DNA of 64,000 nt from the NCBI GenBank assembly GCA_038501195.1, contig JBBPUQ010000005.1, forward strand, positions 2,790,001 to 2,854,000, read 5' to 3'. The notes under the pieces were generated by a model, which was not told the DNA's origin, ran no database searches, and was given only the letters and a program-made list of their open reading frames with translations. Made by a program: the position numbers and the translations under genes. Below, one piece after another: positions 1 to 9,601 of the stretch (positions are counted from its first letter, which is position 1; every line of letters starts with the position of its first letter). The DNA is from Nemania diffusa. Its lineage: Eukaryota; Ascomycota; Sordariomycetes; Xylariales; Xylariaceae.

Positions 1-3000
1 TTTATTTTTAATATTTAATACTTAAAATTAGTTGTTTATATATATATAAGTTTTAAAAAAGTTTATAATTTGTTTAAAAGTTTTTTTTTTGTAAGCTTTT
101 TTAAAAGCTAATTTTTTTTTATTAATAAAGCTTTTTACAGTATTAAATATTTGTAATAAGTTGTTGTAGCTATATATAGCATTTTTTAACAATTAAATTT
201 GTTATACTTTTATTATTAACTTGTTGTTAATATATAATATATTATAAAATTTTATTAAATAAAAATAAATAGTTTAATTATTTTGTAATAAATTAAAAAG
301 TAATATTTTAGCTTAAGTTTATAGTTTATTTTTAGTATGCTTTTTTTTTAAATAAAAATTAAAATAGTTAAGTTAAAAAATTGTTAAATTTAATAATATA
401 GCAAAAAAAAATTTAAAAAGTATTAAAAGCTTTAGTTTAAATTTAGCGCTTATATAAAAGTATATTTTTTTTAAACGATTTTTTAAAATATTAATTATAA
501 GCTCGTTTTTTTTTTGTTTTATAAAATCAAGATTTTTTAACGTATTTTTTAGTAGTATATTACTATGTTTGTTATTTTTTAAATAGTTTTTTATATTTTT
601 GTTTAATTTAAAAGCGTTTTAATATATAATTTTTTTAATTAGCGCTTTATAAGCTTTTAAAAAAACTTTAAAAAGTTTATTTTTAAACTTATTTAAATTT
701 TTACTAAAGAATTTATTTTTGTTAAAAGTTACATTTTTAGTAACAATTACTTTATTTTTTTGTAATAATTATATATAGTAAGTATTAGTAAACTAATAAT
801 TTATTAAATAGTTTATTTAAGCTTTAAAATCGAACTTTTAATGCTTGTATTTTTTTTATTTAGTTTGTTAAATTATAACAAATGTTATATAACTAAAAAC
901 TTTTAAATAAATAAATAACAAGCTTTTTTTATAGCTTATTATATTTTATAAATTATTAAAGTAAAAATAAAACTTTTTATAAAAAGTTCGCTAATAGTTA
1001 ATTTGTTTAAATATTTAATTATATAAATAAACTATTATATAAACTATTTTAGTTTATAAAAACAAAAAAAACTTATAACTGTTATATATAAAGCTTGTTT
1101 TTAACTTAATAATAGTTTTTATTTTTTTAATTTTATTATTAAAATTTTAAATATATAATAACAAGATTTTAAAAATAATACTGTATTTTTTAATAATTGA
1201 TTTATTAAAATAAGTAATTTTTTATTTTAAGCTAATAAACTTACTATTATATTCGATAGTTTTTATTTTAGCGCTAAAGTAATAATTTATATATTTAATA
1301 TAGTTTTTAAAAATTACTTATATAATATTAGCAAGTTTATTATTAATATAATAATTTTATATATAATTTAAATATTAATTAATTATTAATATTACTTTTT
1401 AAAAATACTTTTTTTAATTAAACTTATTATATTTATAAAAATTAATTACTAAATATACACTTGTTTTTATAACTTTTAAACAAACATTTTATACTATTTT
1501 GCAATACACTTTTGTTTTATTACAAGTTATACAATTAATAATACAGATTTTGTTATTAAAACATAGTATAATCGCTATTTTTTTAGTATAAATTAATAAT
1601 TGTTTTAATAGTTTAAGTTTTAAATATTTAAACTATTAATATTAATAATATAAACTTGTTTTAACTTTTAACTTTTTTATATAAAAATTTAACAAGTTTT
1701 TTTATATATAAAAAATATAAACTATAAATTATATTAAAAAATATTTTATTATATATTAATTATATATATAAATTAAAAAATACAAAAGTACTTTTTAGTA
1801 ATATTTTAAAAAATTAAATTTAGATTTATTTTTTTAATAAACTTTTATATAGTTTAAAACTTATAAAAACACTAAATTTATAGCTATTTTTAAACAATAA
1901 ACTATATTATATAGCTTATATATAATATATTTTTTTAAGCTTTGAATTTTTATATCGATTTTTTTATAGCTATATATACAAATTGTACTATTTTTTGCTA
2001 TTACTACATTTTTAAAGTTAGTTTTTTTTAAATTTAAAAAGCGATTTAATGTATTAAAAATATATAAAAAAGCTTTTAAATCTATTATAGTTAAGTTTTT
2101 TAATAAATAAATTAATAAGCTTTTTTTTTGTAAATTAAAAGCACTTTTAATTTATACTATTAAAAGCTTTAAAAGTTAATTTTTTTTTTCTGTAGTTTTA
2201 AGTTTATTTTTTTTAAGTTTTTTTTTTTTACAGTATTGTTTTATATATTTTATTGCTTGTTTTATAGCTTCGTTAATATTTAATTATAGTTTAGCGATTT
2301 TTTTAATAATTGTATTTAAAATTTAATTGTTAAACTTATTTTCAAAAAAAATAAACTAATATTTAGCTACTAAATAATATTTATAATATATTATATAGTT
2401 AATAATGTTAAAATTTTTTTTTTTGTTATTTGTATAAATGTTTATTTTAAAACGTTTATAAAAGTTATTTTGCAAATTTTTTTAAATATTTTTTTGTTGC
2501 TTGCTTCGCTTAAAATTGCTACAGCATTTTTTTTTTTTTTTTTTTTAACAAAACTATTTTTAATAATTTTGTTGTTTTTAGTTAATAAGTTTATTTTTAT
2601 TTTGTTTTTTTTAAAATGTAAAAAATGCTTTTTTTTTTATGAACTTTTTATTAGTTTTTATAACGTTTAAAACTATTATTTTATAGTATAACTTAAAAGC
2701 TATAATATAATAGTTTAATATATTACTAATAATTTTAGCGCTATAAATATTTTAAAATTTAGCAGTTTAAATAAAATAAATAGTTTAAAAAGTTTTTTTA
2801 AAGTTAATAATAAACTTAAAAAGTTCGGTAATATTAATGCTTTTAATATTTGTTTTAGTAATTTTATTTAGTTATTTATTAGTTTATTTAGTAAAGTTTT
2901 TAATAAGCTTTATTATTATTAAATATATAAAGTTTTTATATTTTTATTTATATTTAAATTTAAAAACTTGTTATATTATTATATTAAGCTTTTTTAGTTT

Positions 3001-3486
3001 ATTATATTATTTATTAATTATTTTATTTGTTTTTATATATGTTAACTTATAATTAAAATATATTGTTTTATATATTTATTTAATAAGTTTAATAAGTTTT
3101 ATTTAATAAATATTATAATGTTTTATTGCTATATTATAGTTTTATTTAGCAGCTAAATAAAATGTTTACTAAAAAGTAGTAAATTTAATAATCAATATAT
3201 TAAAAAAGTTAATATTTATATTTGCAAATTTTACTATTACTAATATACTTAGCTGCTTTAGCTAAAAAGTTCGTATAAATTTAAAAACTAAATAAATTTA
3301 TAAATTTTTATTATATATTTTTACAATAAAGTTTTTTTTTTATAAGTAAAAATTATTAAAAAAGTAAAAAATAATTGCAATAAAAGTTGCTATTTTAACA
3401 ATTTTGTTAATTATATATATATAGCTTATTATTTAATAAAATATAAAAATTAATAAAACTTTTAATTGTTAAATTTAATATATATA

Positions 3487-3649
3487 CTTTTATATTGTAT
3501 TAGTAACTAGTTTTAATTTGAAGCAATTATTTAATAAGCTTTTTTTATATATTATATAAATTACTTAATACTAGCTATATCGTTTATATAATTAATATGC
3601 GCTTTTTATGCACAGGCCTTAAGCTTTTTAAAAAAAGCTCAAATTTAAT
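3487..3649 (-). repeat. RIP-mutated copy of the 9306-9549 element
   Basis: The stretch 3487-3597 matches the reverse complement of about 9361-9470, sharing for example TACTTAATACTAGCTATATCG. The stretch 3610-3649 aligns base for base over 40 positions with 6563-6602. That alignment has eleven differences, ten of them C-to-T or G-to-A in the 3.6 kb copy. It ends in GCTCAAATTTAAT, the mutated form of GGCTCAAATCCAAC. I could not trace the opposite end of this copy, which should lie near 3400. Confidence 0.7.
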
Positions 3650-3805
3650 AGCTAATAACTTATTTGATAAATTAACTAATAAATATATAAGTTAACTAGT
3701 AAATAAATAAATTATTTAACAAATAGTTAAATTAATAAACTAATTAATAAAATAATAAATTAATTTATATATTATTTAATTAATTATTAAATTAGTTAAT
3801 AAATA

Positions 3806-3815
3806 ATTTAATAAA
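3806..3815 (+). repeat. Candidate target-site duplication, left
   Basis: The 10-mer ATTTAATAAA lies immediately before the left direct repeat and recurs at 6135-6144, immediately after the right one. This fits a 5-10 bp target-site duplication. In such AT-rich DNA a chance match is possible. Confidence 0.45.
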
Positions 3816-4095
3816 TATTAAATTTAATAATTTTAATAATATTATTTTAATAATTTTTTTAATAATAAATAAAAAGTTTTAATATAAATATAAAACTTTA
3901 ATATTATTATTATATTATTTTAAATATATATATAAAATATTTAATTAATAAATTTTTTTTATATAATTAATTTTAATTATTATATTAATTATTATAAATT
4001 ATTATTTATATAATTAAATAATTATATAAATAAATATTTTATAAATAATTTTTAAATTTATATAATAATTTTGAAATATAAAATTTAAATTTAAT
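3816..4095 (+). repeat. Left direct repeat (putative 5' LTR)
   Basis: It is about 98% identical to 5855-6134 by eye. The substitutions I noted are all transitions: G/A at 3876, 4072 and 4083, C/T at 4084 and 4095, and others in the right copy such as the C at 6028 and G at 6094. This is what independent RIP of two identical LTRs would leave. Confidence 0.65.
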
Positions 4096-5854
4096 ATATT
4101 TTTTTAAAAAAAATTATTTTTAATAATATTTTTATATTATAATTTAAATTTAAAATTTAAAATAAAAATATATAAAAAATAAATAAATAAATTATAAAAA
4201 AATAATTAAATTATAAATTATAAATTATTTATATTAATTTAAAAAATTTTATTAAATAAATTATAAATTATAAATTATTTAAATTTTTTTTTTATTTTTT
4301 TTTAAAAAATTTATTTATTTTTATAAAATTATTTTTATTTTAAATTATAAATTAAATAAATTAAATATATAAATAATAATTAATATATTAAAAAAAATTT
4401 TATAATATAAATTAAAAAATATTAAAAAAACTTTTTTTTTTTTATAATTTTTATTATAATATTTAATAAATTTTTAAAAAGTTTTTTTTTTTTATAAAAA
4501 TTTTTATAATTTTTTTAATAAAATTTTTTATTGTATTTTAATATTAATAATAAATTATAAAAAAAATAAAATATTATAAAAAAAATTTTTCTTTATTAAT
4601 AAAATTTTTAATTATATTTTTATATTAATAATAAAATATTATAAATATAAATATTTAAAAAAAATTTTAAAAAAATTTTTTTTTATAATTTTTATTATAA
4701 TATTTTAATTATTTATATAAATTTTATTAATATAAAAAAAAAAGTTTATTATTATTTTAATATTATTTTTTTAAATAATTAAAATTATTTTTTTATAAAT
4801 ATTTTTTTTATTAATAAAATAATTATTATTTAAAATTGTTTTTTTTTTATTATTTAAAATTATATTAATTTTAAAATATTTAAAAAATTTATTAATATAA
4901 TTTATTTTTTTATTTTTATTAAAAAAAAAAACTTTTTTAAAATTAATAAAAAATTTATTTTTTTTAAAAAATAATTTTTTAAATATAAAAATTTATTAAA
5001 AATTTTAATTTATTTTTTATAATATTTTTAAAAATAATTTTAAAAAAACTTTTATATTATTTATATTAATAATTTTTAATTTTAAATTTAATATAATTAT
5101 TTAATAAATTAATAAATTATTTATTATAATTTTATTATTATTATTTTTAAAAATAATATTTTAAAAAATAATAATATATATTTTAAAAAATTTAATTTTA
5201 ATTAATAATTAATTTAAATAATTTTTTTTTTTTTTTTTTTTTAATTATAAAATTTAATTTATATAATTAATTTTTAATTTATTTAATAAAATTTAAAATA
5301 AATTTATTTTTTATTATAATATTAATAAATATTTTATATTTTATTATATATTTAAATTTAAAAATTAATTATAAAATAATATTAAATTTTTTTAAATTTA
5401 AATATTATTAATTAATTTATATATTTATTTAAAAAAAAATTTAATTTTAATAAAATATTTATTATATTATTTAAAAATTTAATTATAATTTTATATAATT
5501 TAAAAAAATAAAATTTTATTAATAATAATAAATTTAAAAATTATAATTATATTTAAATTTTTATTTAAATTTATTAAAAAATTAATTATTTAAAAAAAAT
5601 TAAATTTAATAAATTAAAAAAATTATTTATTAAAATTTATATAAATTTATAAATTATAATTATAAATTATTATTTTAATTTTTTTTTTTTATATAAAAAA
5701 ATTATTAAAAAAATTAAAAATAATAAAAATTATTATTATTATAAATTTAATAATTTATAATTAAAAAATTAAAAATATATAATTTTAAAAATTTATAATT
5801 AAAAAATTATAAATATAAATAATAAATTATAAAAAATTAATTAAAATTTTTAAT

Positions 5855-6134
5855 TATTAAATTTAATAATTTTAATAATATTATTTTAATAATTTTTTTA
5901 ATAATAAATAAAAAATTTTAATATAAATATAAAACTTTAATATTATTATTATATTATTTTAAATATATATATAAAATATTTAATTAATAAATTTTTTTTA
6001 TATAATTAATTTTAATTATTATATTAACTATTATAAATTATTATTTATATAATTAAATAATTATATAAATAAATATTTTATAAATAATTTTTAAGTTTAT
6101 ATAATAATTTTAAAATATAAAGCTTAAATTTAAC
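5855..6134 (+). repeat. Right direct repeat (putative 3' LTR)
   Basis: This is the partner of 3816-4095. It keeps slightly more G/C (at 5934, 6028, 6094, 6122-6123 and 6134). The sequence leaves extreme AT composition shortly after its end and becomes ordinary DNA by about 6220. Confidence 0.65.
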
Positions 6135-6249
6135 ATTTAATAAATTAACAAGTTAATTAACTACTTGTTAAAATAATAAATAAATATATAAATATATATA
6201 TTAGCTAATTATAGCTATATACATGTGATTAAAGCCGAATTGGATGAAC

Positions 6250-6410
6250 TATACCCAAATAAGCAGGGAGAATTTCCTATTTGAGATAAAAAACTGTCTT
6301 AGAAATTTTTCGGCCACCAAGTGACCCATTATTCCCAAATAGGAAGGCAAAATTACCTATTTCGGCCATAGAATTCTGCTGGGAATTTTTTACGACACTA
6401 AGTAACCTTT
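6250..6410 (+). repeat. Two diverged tandem copies of an ~80-bp unit
   Basis: Unit one (about 6250-6330) and unit two (about 6331-6410) share the order CCCAAATA..., AATT.CCTATTT, GGAATTTTT or GAAATTTTT, then CAC.AAGT.ACC. They differ at many positions. The unit sits just outside the AT-rich compartment. I see no gene in 6135-6521 besides this. Confidence 0.5.
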
Positions 6411-6521
6411 CCTTTCACTCAGTCGTTCCTCCTTCGTTAAAAACGAAGGCAAACGAAGGCATTGAAGCCCTACACCTATTATTGAAGCCTTCCGCTTACT
6501 ATTGAAGAGATCGCTAAGGCA

Positions 6522-6941
6522 TTACTGCAAAAGCACCAAATCTGACAATACCCGCCTCCTACGCACGGGCCTCAGGCTTGTTAGGAGAGGCTCAAATCCA
6601 ACAACAACCGCAGCAAGAGCTACCCCAGCGACGCAACCGATGATGGCCCAAATCCCTCTAGTAATGGCCACCGCGGCAGCAATGATGAATGGAACCGTAA
6701 TTATCCACAACACCATGACTAAAATTACCATGGACGCATAGCCGAGTATCTTTAAAATAAAGATAATGGTTGCTTTTCCAGGCTCCGGAAGGATAGCTAC
6801 AATTGCCTTTCCACAGATGATCAAGGCGGGTACTAGTACCTTGGCGGTCTGAGCGACCACCGCGCTGCCTACTACGGCAAACCCTCCTCTGGCCAGAGTT
6901 TCAACAGCTCCCCAAGTCGTTTGTGCGAGAGAAGTCGCCAT
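6522..6941 (-). CDS. Small hydrophobic membrane protein, unknown
   Basis: An intron-free frame encodes 139 residues starting MATSLAQTTWGAVETLARGG. Most of residues 20-112 are hydrophobic and could form three or four membrane segments, with a Pro/Gly break near residues 52-55. I do not recognise the family. The last ~28 residues, including GFEPLLTSLRPVRRRR and the stop codon, are encoded inside a dispersed repeat that recurs at 9476-9553. The C-terminus may therefore have been captured from an element, or this may be a truncated gene. The position beside the repeat compartment fits an orphan accessory gene. The alternative is a chance ORF. Confidence 0.4.
   Translation of the reverse strand: MATSLAQTTWGAVETLARGGFAVVGSAVVAQTAKVLVPALIICGKAIVAILPEPGKATIIFILKILGYASMVILVMVLWIITVPFIIAAAVAITRGIWAIIGCVAGVALAAVVVGFEPLLTSLRPVRRRRVLSDLVLLQ
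6529..6606 (+). repeat. Dispersed repeat copy, intact form
   Basis: It shares GCACCAAATCTGA, then CAGGCTTGT and GGCTCAAATCCAACA, with 9479-9548. It also aligns over 40 bp with the RIP-mutated 3610-3649. GGCTCAAATCCAAC is the terminal motif of the MITE-like element at 9306-9549. The inner part can form a CTCCTA/TAGGAG stem. Confidence 0.65.
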
Positions 6942-7425
6942 CGTAACAGCGGTGGTAATTGTCGTCTTGCGCTTGTGGTACCTGTCCCTAACTCTGTCAG
7001 TATGTCAGTGAAGCCAAAGAGCAAAAGTAAACAAAACAGAGTGGAGTGTTGGACGTACCGTGCGTGGCTGTAGTGCTGAGCAAGCTTGCACTTTATATTC
7101 GATCTCTAGTATGACGAATACCATGTACCGTAAATGAACTCGACCCTTGTGAGACTGAGCTTATGACAGTCGCCCCAAATAAAAAAAGCACTTATTCGAA
7201 AATTGCAATCGAAGTAGAACAGCTAAGTGCTAGGAGAGCTTTTTATTGAGGAGCCAGGCGTGATTTGGTTTGGGCCGAGGTCGAGCTATAGAAGCCAAGA
7301 GACTGTTAATTAAATAACATTGCATGACGTGTAATGGACCACTTACTTGAGATTGAGTCCACCATCTTCCAGTTTCCGCTGGAGGAGGCCAGCAGTAAAA
7401 CCTGGAATAGTTGATAAATCTCTCC
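6942..7425. other. Intergenic stretch, nothing recognised
   Basis: The composition is ordinary. It includes the presumed promoter side of the 6522-6941 frame. I saw no RNA gene or repeat here. Confidence 0.5.
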
Positions 7426-8039
7426 TCACCTTTGAAGGAAGGAGAACATACATGGTGTACCATTTTCTCTGAGGTAAGTGTCTGGTGGTGGATGAGGGGA
7501 AACAGTCGTTTGATTCTCGTCGAACACGGTTTTATAATTTTTGTAATTTGCTCTCGATTCAGTGTTGCCTGTGATGAAGTAGGATGTCTCTTTAGCAGTG
7601 TTTATCTTGTGGTGTTGTTGTGTCTGAAGATGTTCGTTGTTATGTGGGCCGGGACGGTCACCAGTGACCATCCCTCCATCGAAAACTCTAATATTCTCAG
7701 TGTTGACCGTGTACCCAGGCACACCTGGCAACTCAGCCCCTCACCACCTACCGCGCCTGATAATAAGCTATTCTCATACACATTACAGAAGTAACTACCA
7801 GGGTAGTAGGTGTCTACCTCCGTGCAGGGGGTAGGTGCGAAGGTGTATACAGTTTTAGCTAGCTTTTCAATGTGTAAAAGGTTCGCGGAGTCAATCGCTA
7901 CAATTTTTATAGTGCCTGTGCGGGGTCCAGAATACACTTTTCCCTGGCGGTTATAGTTGGAACCTTCCATCAAGCGGAGTGAAAGACAGAGAGTTTCTTT
8001 TATTCTAATATACCACCAGATCTGCTCCATACCCATCAT
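7426..8039 (-). pseudogene. Hypothetical ORF pair, possible frameshifted gene
   Basis: A 145-residue frame runs from 8039 down to 7602. A second frame (7731 to 7426) starting MPGVPGYTVNTENIRVFDGG overlaps its end and looks more protein-like than the tail of the first frame. The first frame has plausible ordinary composition up to about 7770, for example KIVAIDSANLLHIEKLAK. A single indel or an unrecognised intron near 7730-7770 would join them into one protein of roughly 200 residues. The apparent GT...AG pair there would leave only about 30 bp, which is too short for a normal intron. I do not recognise the product. It may be noise. Confidence 0.25.
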
Positions 8040-8184
8040 CTTGAAATCAAGTTAATACTACTCACTCACACCAATATACCTTTTGGTTTTTTCTACACGT
8101 ATTATTGCCACGAGGAATACAACACTACAAGTCACCGAACGCAGAGACAACGAAAGATTGAACAGCGACTGTACGAGTTTCAAA

Positions 8185-8847
8185 ATGCGGCATCAACCTC
8201 GAACCGCTCGAAATTTAGCGCCTTTAGACTACAGAAAGATTGACCTTTGGGTCTTGGGATGCTCCCTTGTGCAAAGTTACATCGCATTGCTATTGGCTGT
8301 ACTGTACAACTGGCTGCTAGGACTTTCTCTCTTCATCGCCATGGGGACGCTGATAGGAATTTTCTCATCCTGCGCACTCCATGATGATCTGTGCGGTTTC
8401 CCATTTCCTGGACCCCGATTGACTACCCAATTAGATCGGTCTTGTCAAAACGAGGGACTGGAGATGCAGCCAGTACACAATGAAGGAATTAATTGCCGAT
8501 GGGCTCGTATGCCGTACAGCAATAGTTCAACCTATGGCTACTGTCCTGTGAAAGGCGAAATAGCTGTAGACGACAACCCTCCCCCCTATAGCGTTTTACC
8601 TCCGCCCAGCAATGCCATTATGGTCAACAATGCCGCACTCACCAACGATGCACTCACCGACGATGCGCTCGCGACAGAGCCACATCACTTCACAAATAAC
8701 AAACCTGCGGAACCGCAAGAACGTGCACGCTCGCCAACAGGGCAGCAAGGCAGAATCAACACTCGTTTACAAACCTCGGGATGTCATACTAGGGCCTGTA
8801 GATGTATGATATCAGATGTAAATAATATTTGGTCCGGGGAAGAATGA
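8185..8847 (+). CDS. Small membrane protein with PPxY motif
   Basis: The frame is open from 8083, but the first ATG is at 8185, giving 220 residues. Residues about 19-60 are strongly hydrophobic (WVLGCSLVQSYIALLLAVLY and onward) and should form one or two membrane segments. The rest is polar. Near residue 132 it reads NPPPYSVLPPPS, a PPxY motif of the kind bound by WW domains of Nedd4/Rsp5 ubiquitin ligases. This is followed by a short degenerate repeat around DALTDDAL. Several Cys residues follow the membrane part. No family was recognised. It could be a PY-motif membrane adaptor or an orphan gene; the motif is seen, the role is inferred. Confidence 0.45.
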   Translation: MRHQPRTARNLAPLDYRKIDLWVLGCSLVQSYIALLLAVLYNWLLGLSLFIAMGTLIGIFSSCALHDDLCGFPFPGPRLTTQLDRSCQNEGLEMQPVHNEGINCRWARMPYSNSSTYGYCPVKGEIAVDDNPPPYSVLPPPSNAIMVNNAALTNDALTDDALATEPHHFTNNKPAEPQERARSPTGQQGRINTRLQTSGCHTRACRCMISDVNNIWSGEE

Positions 8848-9305
8848 CTGATAAACAAGTCCTCGCTTTTTCGTAGCCCTCTTGTGCTTACGGCAAGCTT
8901 TTCGTTAACAGACATAGGTAGAACAGTTATTACAGCACACCAAGTACGAGCGCCCAGTTAATAGTAATAGTAGCTCGCGGGTACATAGTGAGTAGGCTAA
9001 AAGGTAGCGATAAGGAGTTAATAAAATACTTCATGGCCTAAGTAGGTTCGATTGTTCCGTTCCTTTTAATAAGGTGTGAGTTAGCAAACACCTTTGTACC
9101 AAGTTCTTAATACTGGAGGCAGGACTATGCCTTTGTTTTTAACAAAAAAAAAACCGAATAAATAAAACGAAAGTTATTTATTAGTCGCAAAAGATTTTTA
9201 GCAAAGTTTTATAAACAAAATAAATAATTTTGCTTTTTTACTTTTTAAAAAAAACTAGTTTTAATAATTAAAATATTTTTAAATTAGAATTTTAAATTAA
9301 AAAAA
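8848..9305. other. Intergenic; AT-rich island from ~9130
   Basis: The sequence 8848-9130 is ordinary with nothing recognised. From about 9130 to 9305 composition drops abruptly to almost pure A/T, with runs such as AAAAAAAAA, like the compartment at 1-3815. This is a second, smaller RIP-type island directly abutting the element at 9306. Confidence 0.6.
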
Positions 9306-9549
9306 GTATTAAATTTAACTTTTTTTTAAATAAGTTTAAAACTTATATATAAAAAGCGTATATTAATTATATAAGCGATATAGCTAGTATTAAGTAGTTT
9401 ATACAGCATACTAAAAAAAGCTTGTTAAATAATTCTCTTAGATTAGAGCTAGTCACTAATACAACACCAGAGCATATGCACCAAATCTGAAAATACGGGC
9501 CTGTCACATACAAGCCACAGGCTTGTATCGGAAGGCTCAAATCCAACAC
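9306..9549 (+). mobile_element. MITE-like element, one half RIP-mutated
   Basis: The left end reads GTATTAAATTTAAC. This is the fully mutated form of GTGTTGGATTTGAGCC, the exact reverse complement of the right end GGCTCAAATCCAACAC at about 9534-9549. That gives a 244-bp element with terminal inverted repeats. The left ~55 bp are almost C/G-free while the right half keeps normal composition. A perfect 9-bp stem (9508-9516 with 9520-9528, 3-nt loop) lies in the right half. Part of it (about 9361-9470) recurs inverted at 3487-3597. No coding frame is plausible. I could not identify a target-site duplication. Confidence 0.55.
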
Positions 9550-9601
9550 CTGCACTGCCGACAATCACAAATTCTACCCCGCACCAGCCAAGAACTCACC
9601 G

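Larger units (their letters stand above)
1..3815. repeat. AT-rich RIP-type repeat compartment
   Basis: This tract is almost entirely A and T and holds no credible gene. The few open frames (for example 2470-2670 and 2837-3052) are low-complexity Phe/Leu/Ile runs as expected from AT-only DNA. The remaining G and C are not random. In the lines I sampled most cytosines follow A or G (as in AGCT, AAGC, AAC), while TpC and CpC are rare. The end of the tract, 3487-3649, matches the better-preserved element at 9306-9549 in inverted orientation, with differences mainly C-to-T or G-to-A. I infer one or more transposon copies destroyed by RIP. The original family cannot be named. Confidence 0.85.
3816..6134. 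mobile_element. Decayed LTR-type element, nearly G+C-free
   Basis: Two direct repeats of about 280 bp (3816-4095 and 5855-6134, offset 2039) bracket about 1.76 kb of internal DNA. I counted only about 17 G or C bases in the whole 2.3 kb. The first repeat begins TATTAAATTT, which could derive from a canonical TG start. The second ends near a CA at 6134-6135 where the first has TA. The direct repeats, the flanking 10-mer and nested position suggest a small LTR retrotransposon or a deleted or non-autonomous derivative mutated to exhaustion by RIP. No coding capacity survives, so the superfamily (gypsy, copia or TRIM) is unknown. Confidence 0.65.

Noticed and set aside
2470..3052. Open frames of 66 and 71 codons in the AT-rich tract
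   Set aside because: Composition is only Phe, Leu, Ile, Tyr, Lys as any AT-only DNA gives; no start context or domain.
6590..6602. GGCTCAAATCC resembling a tRNA B box (also at 9534-9545)
   Set aside because: No acceptor or T-stem pairing and no cloverleaf. It is the terminal motif of a repeat.
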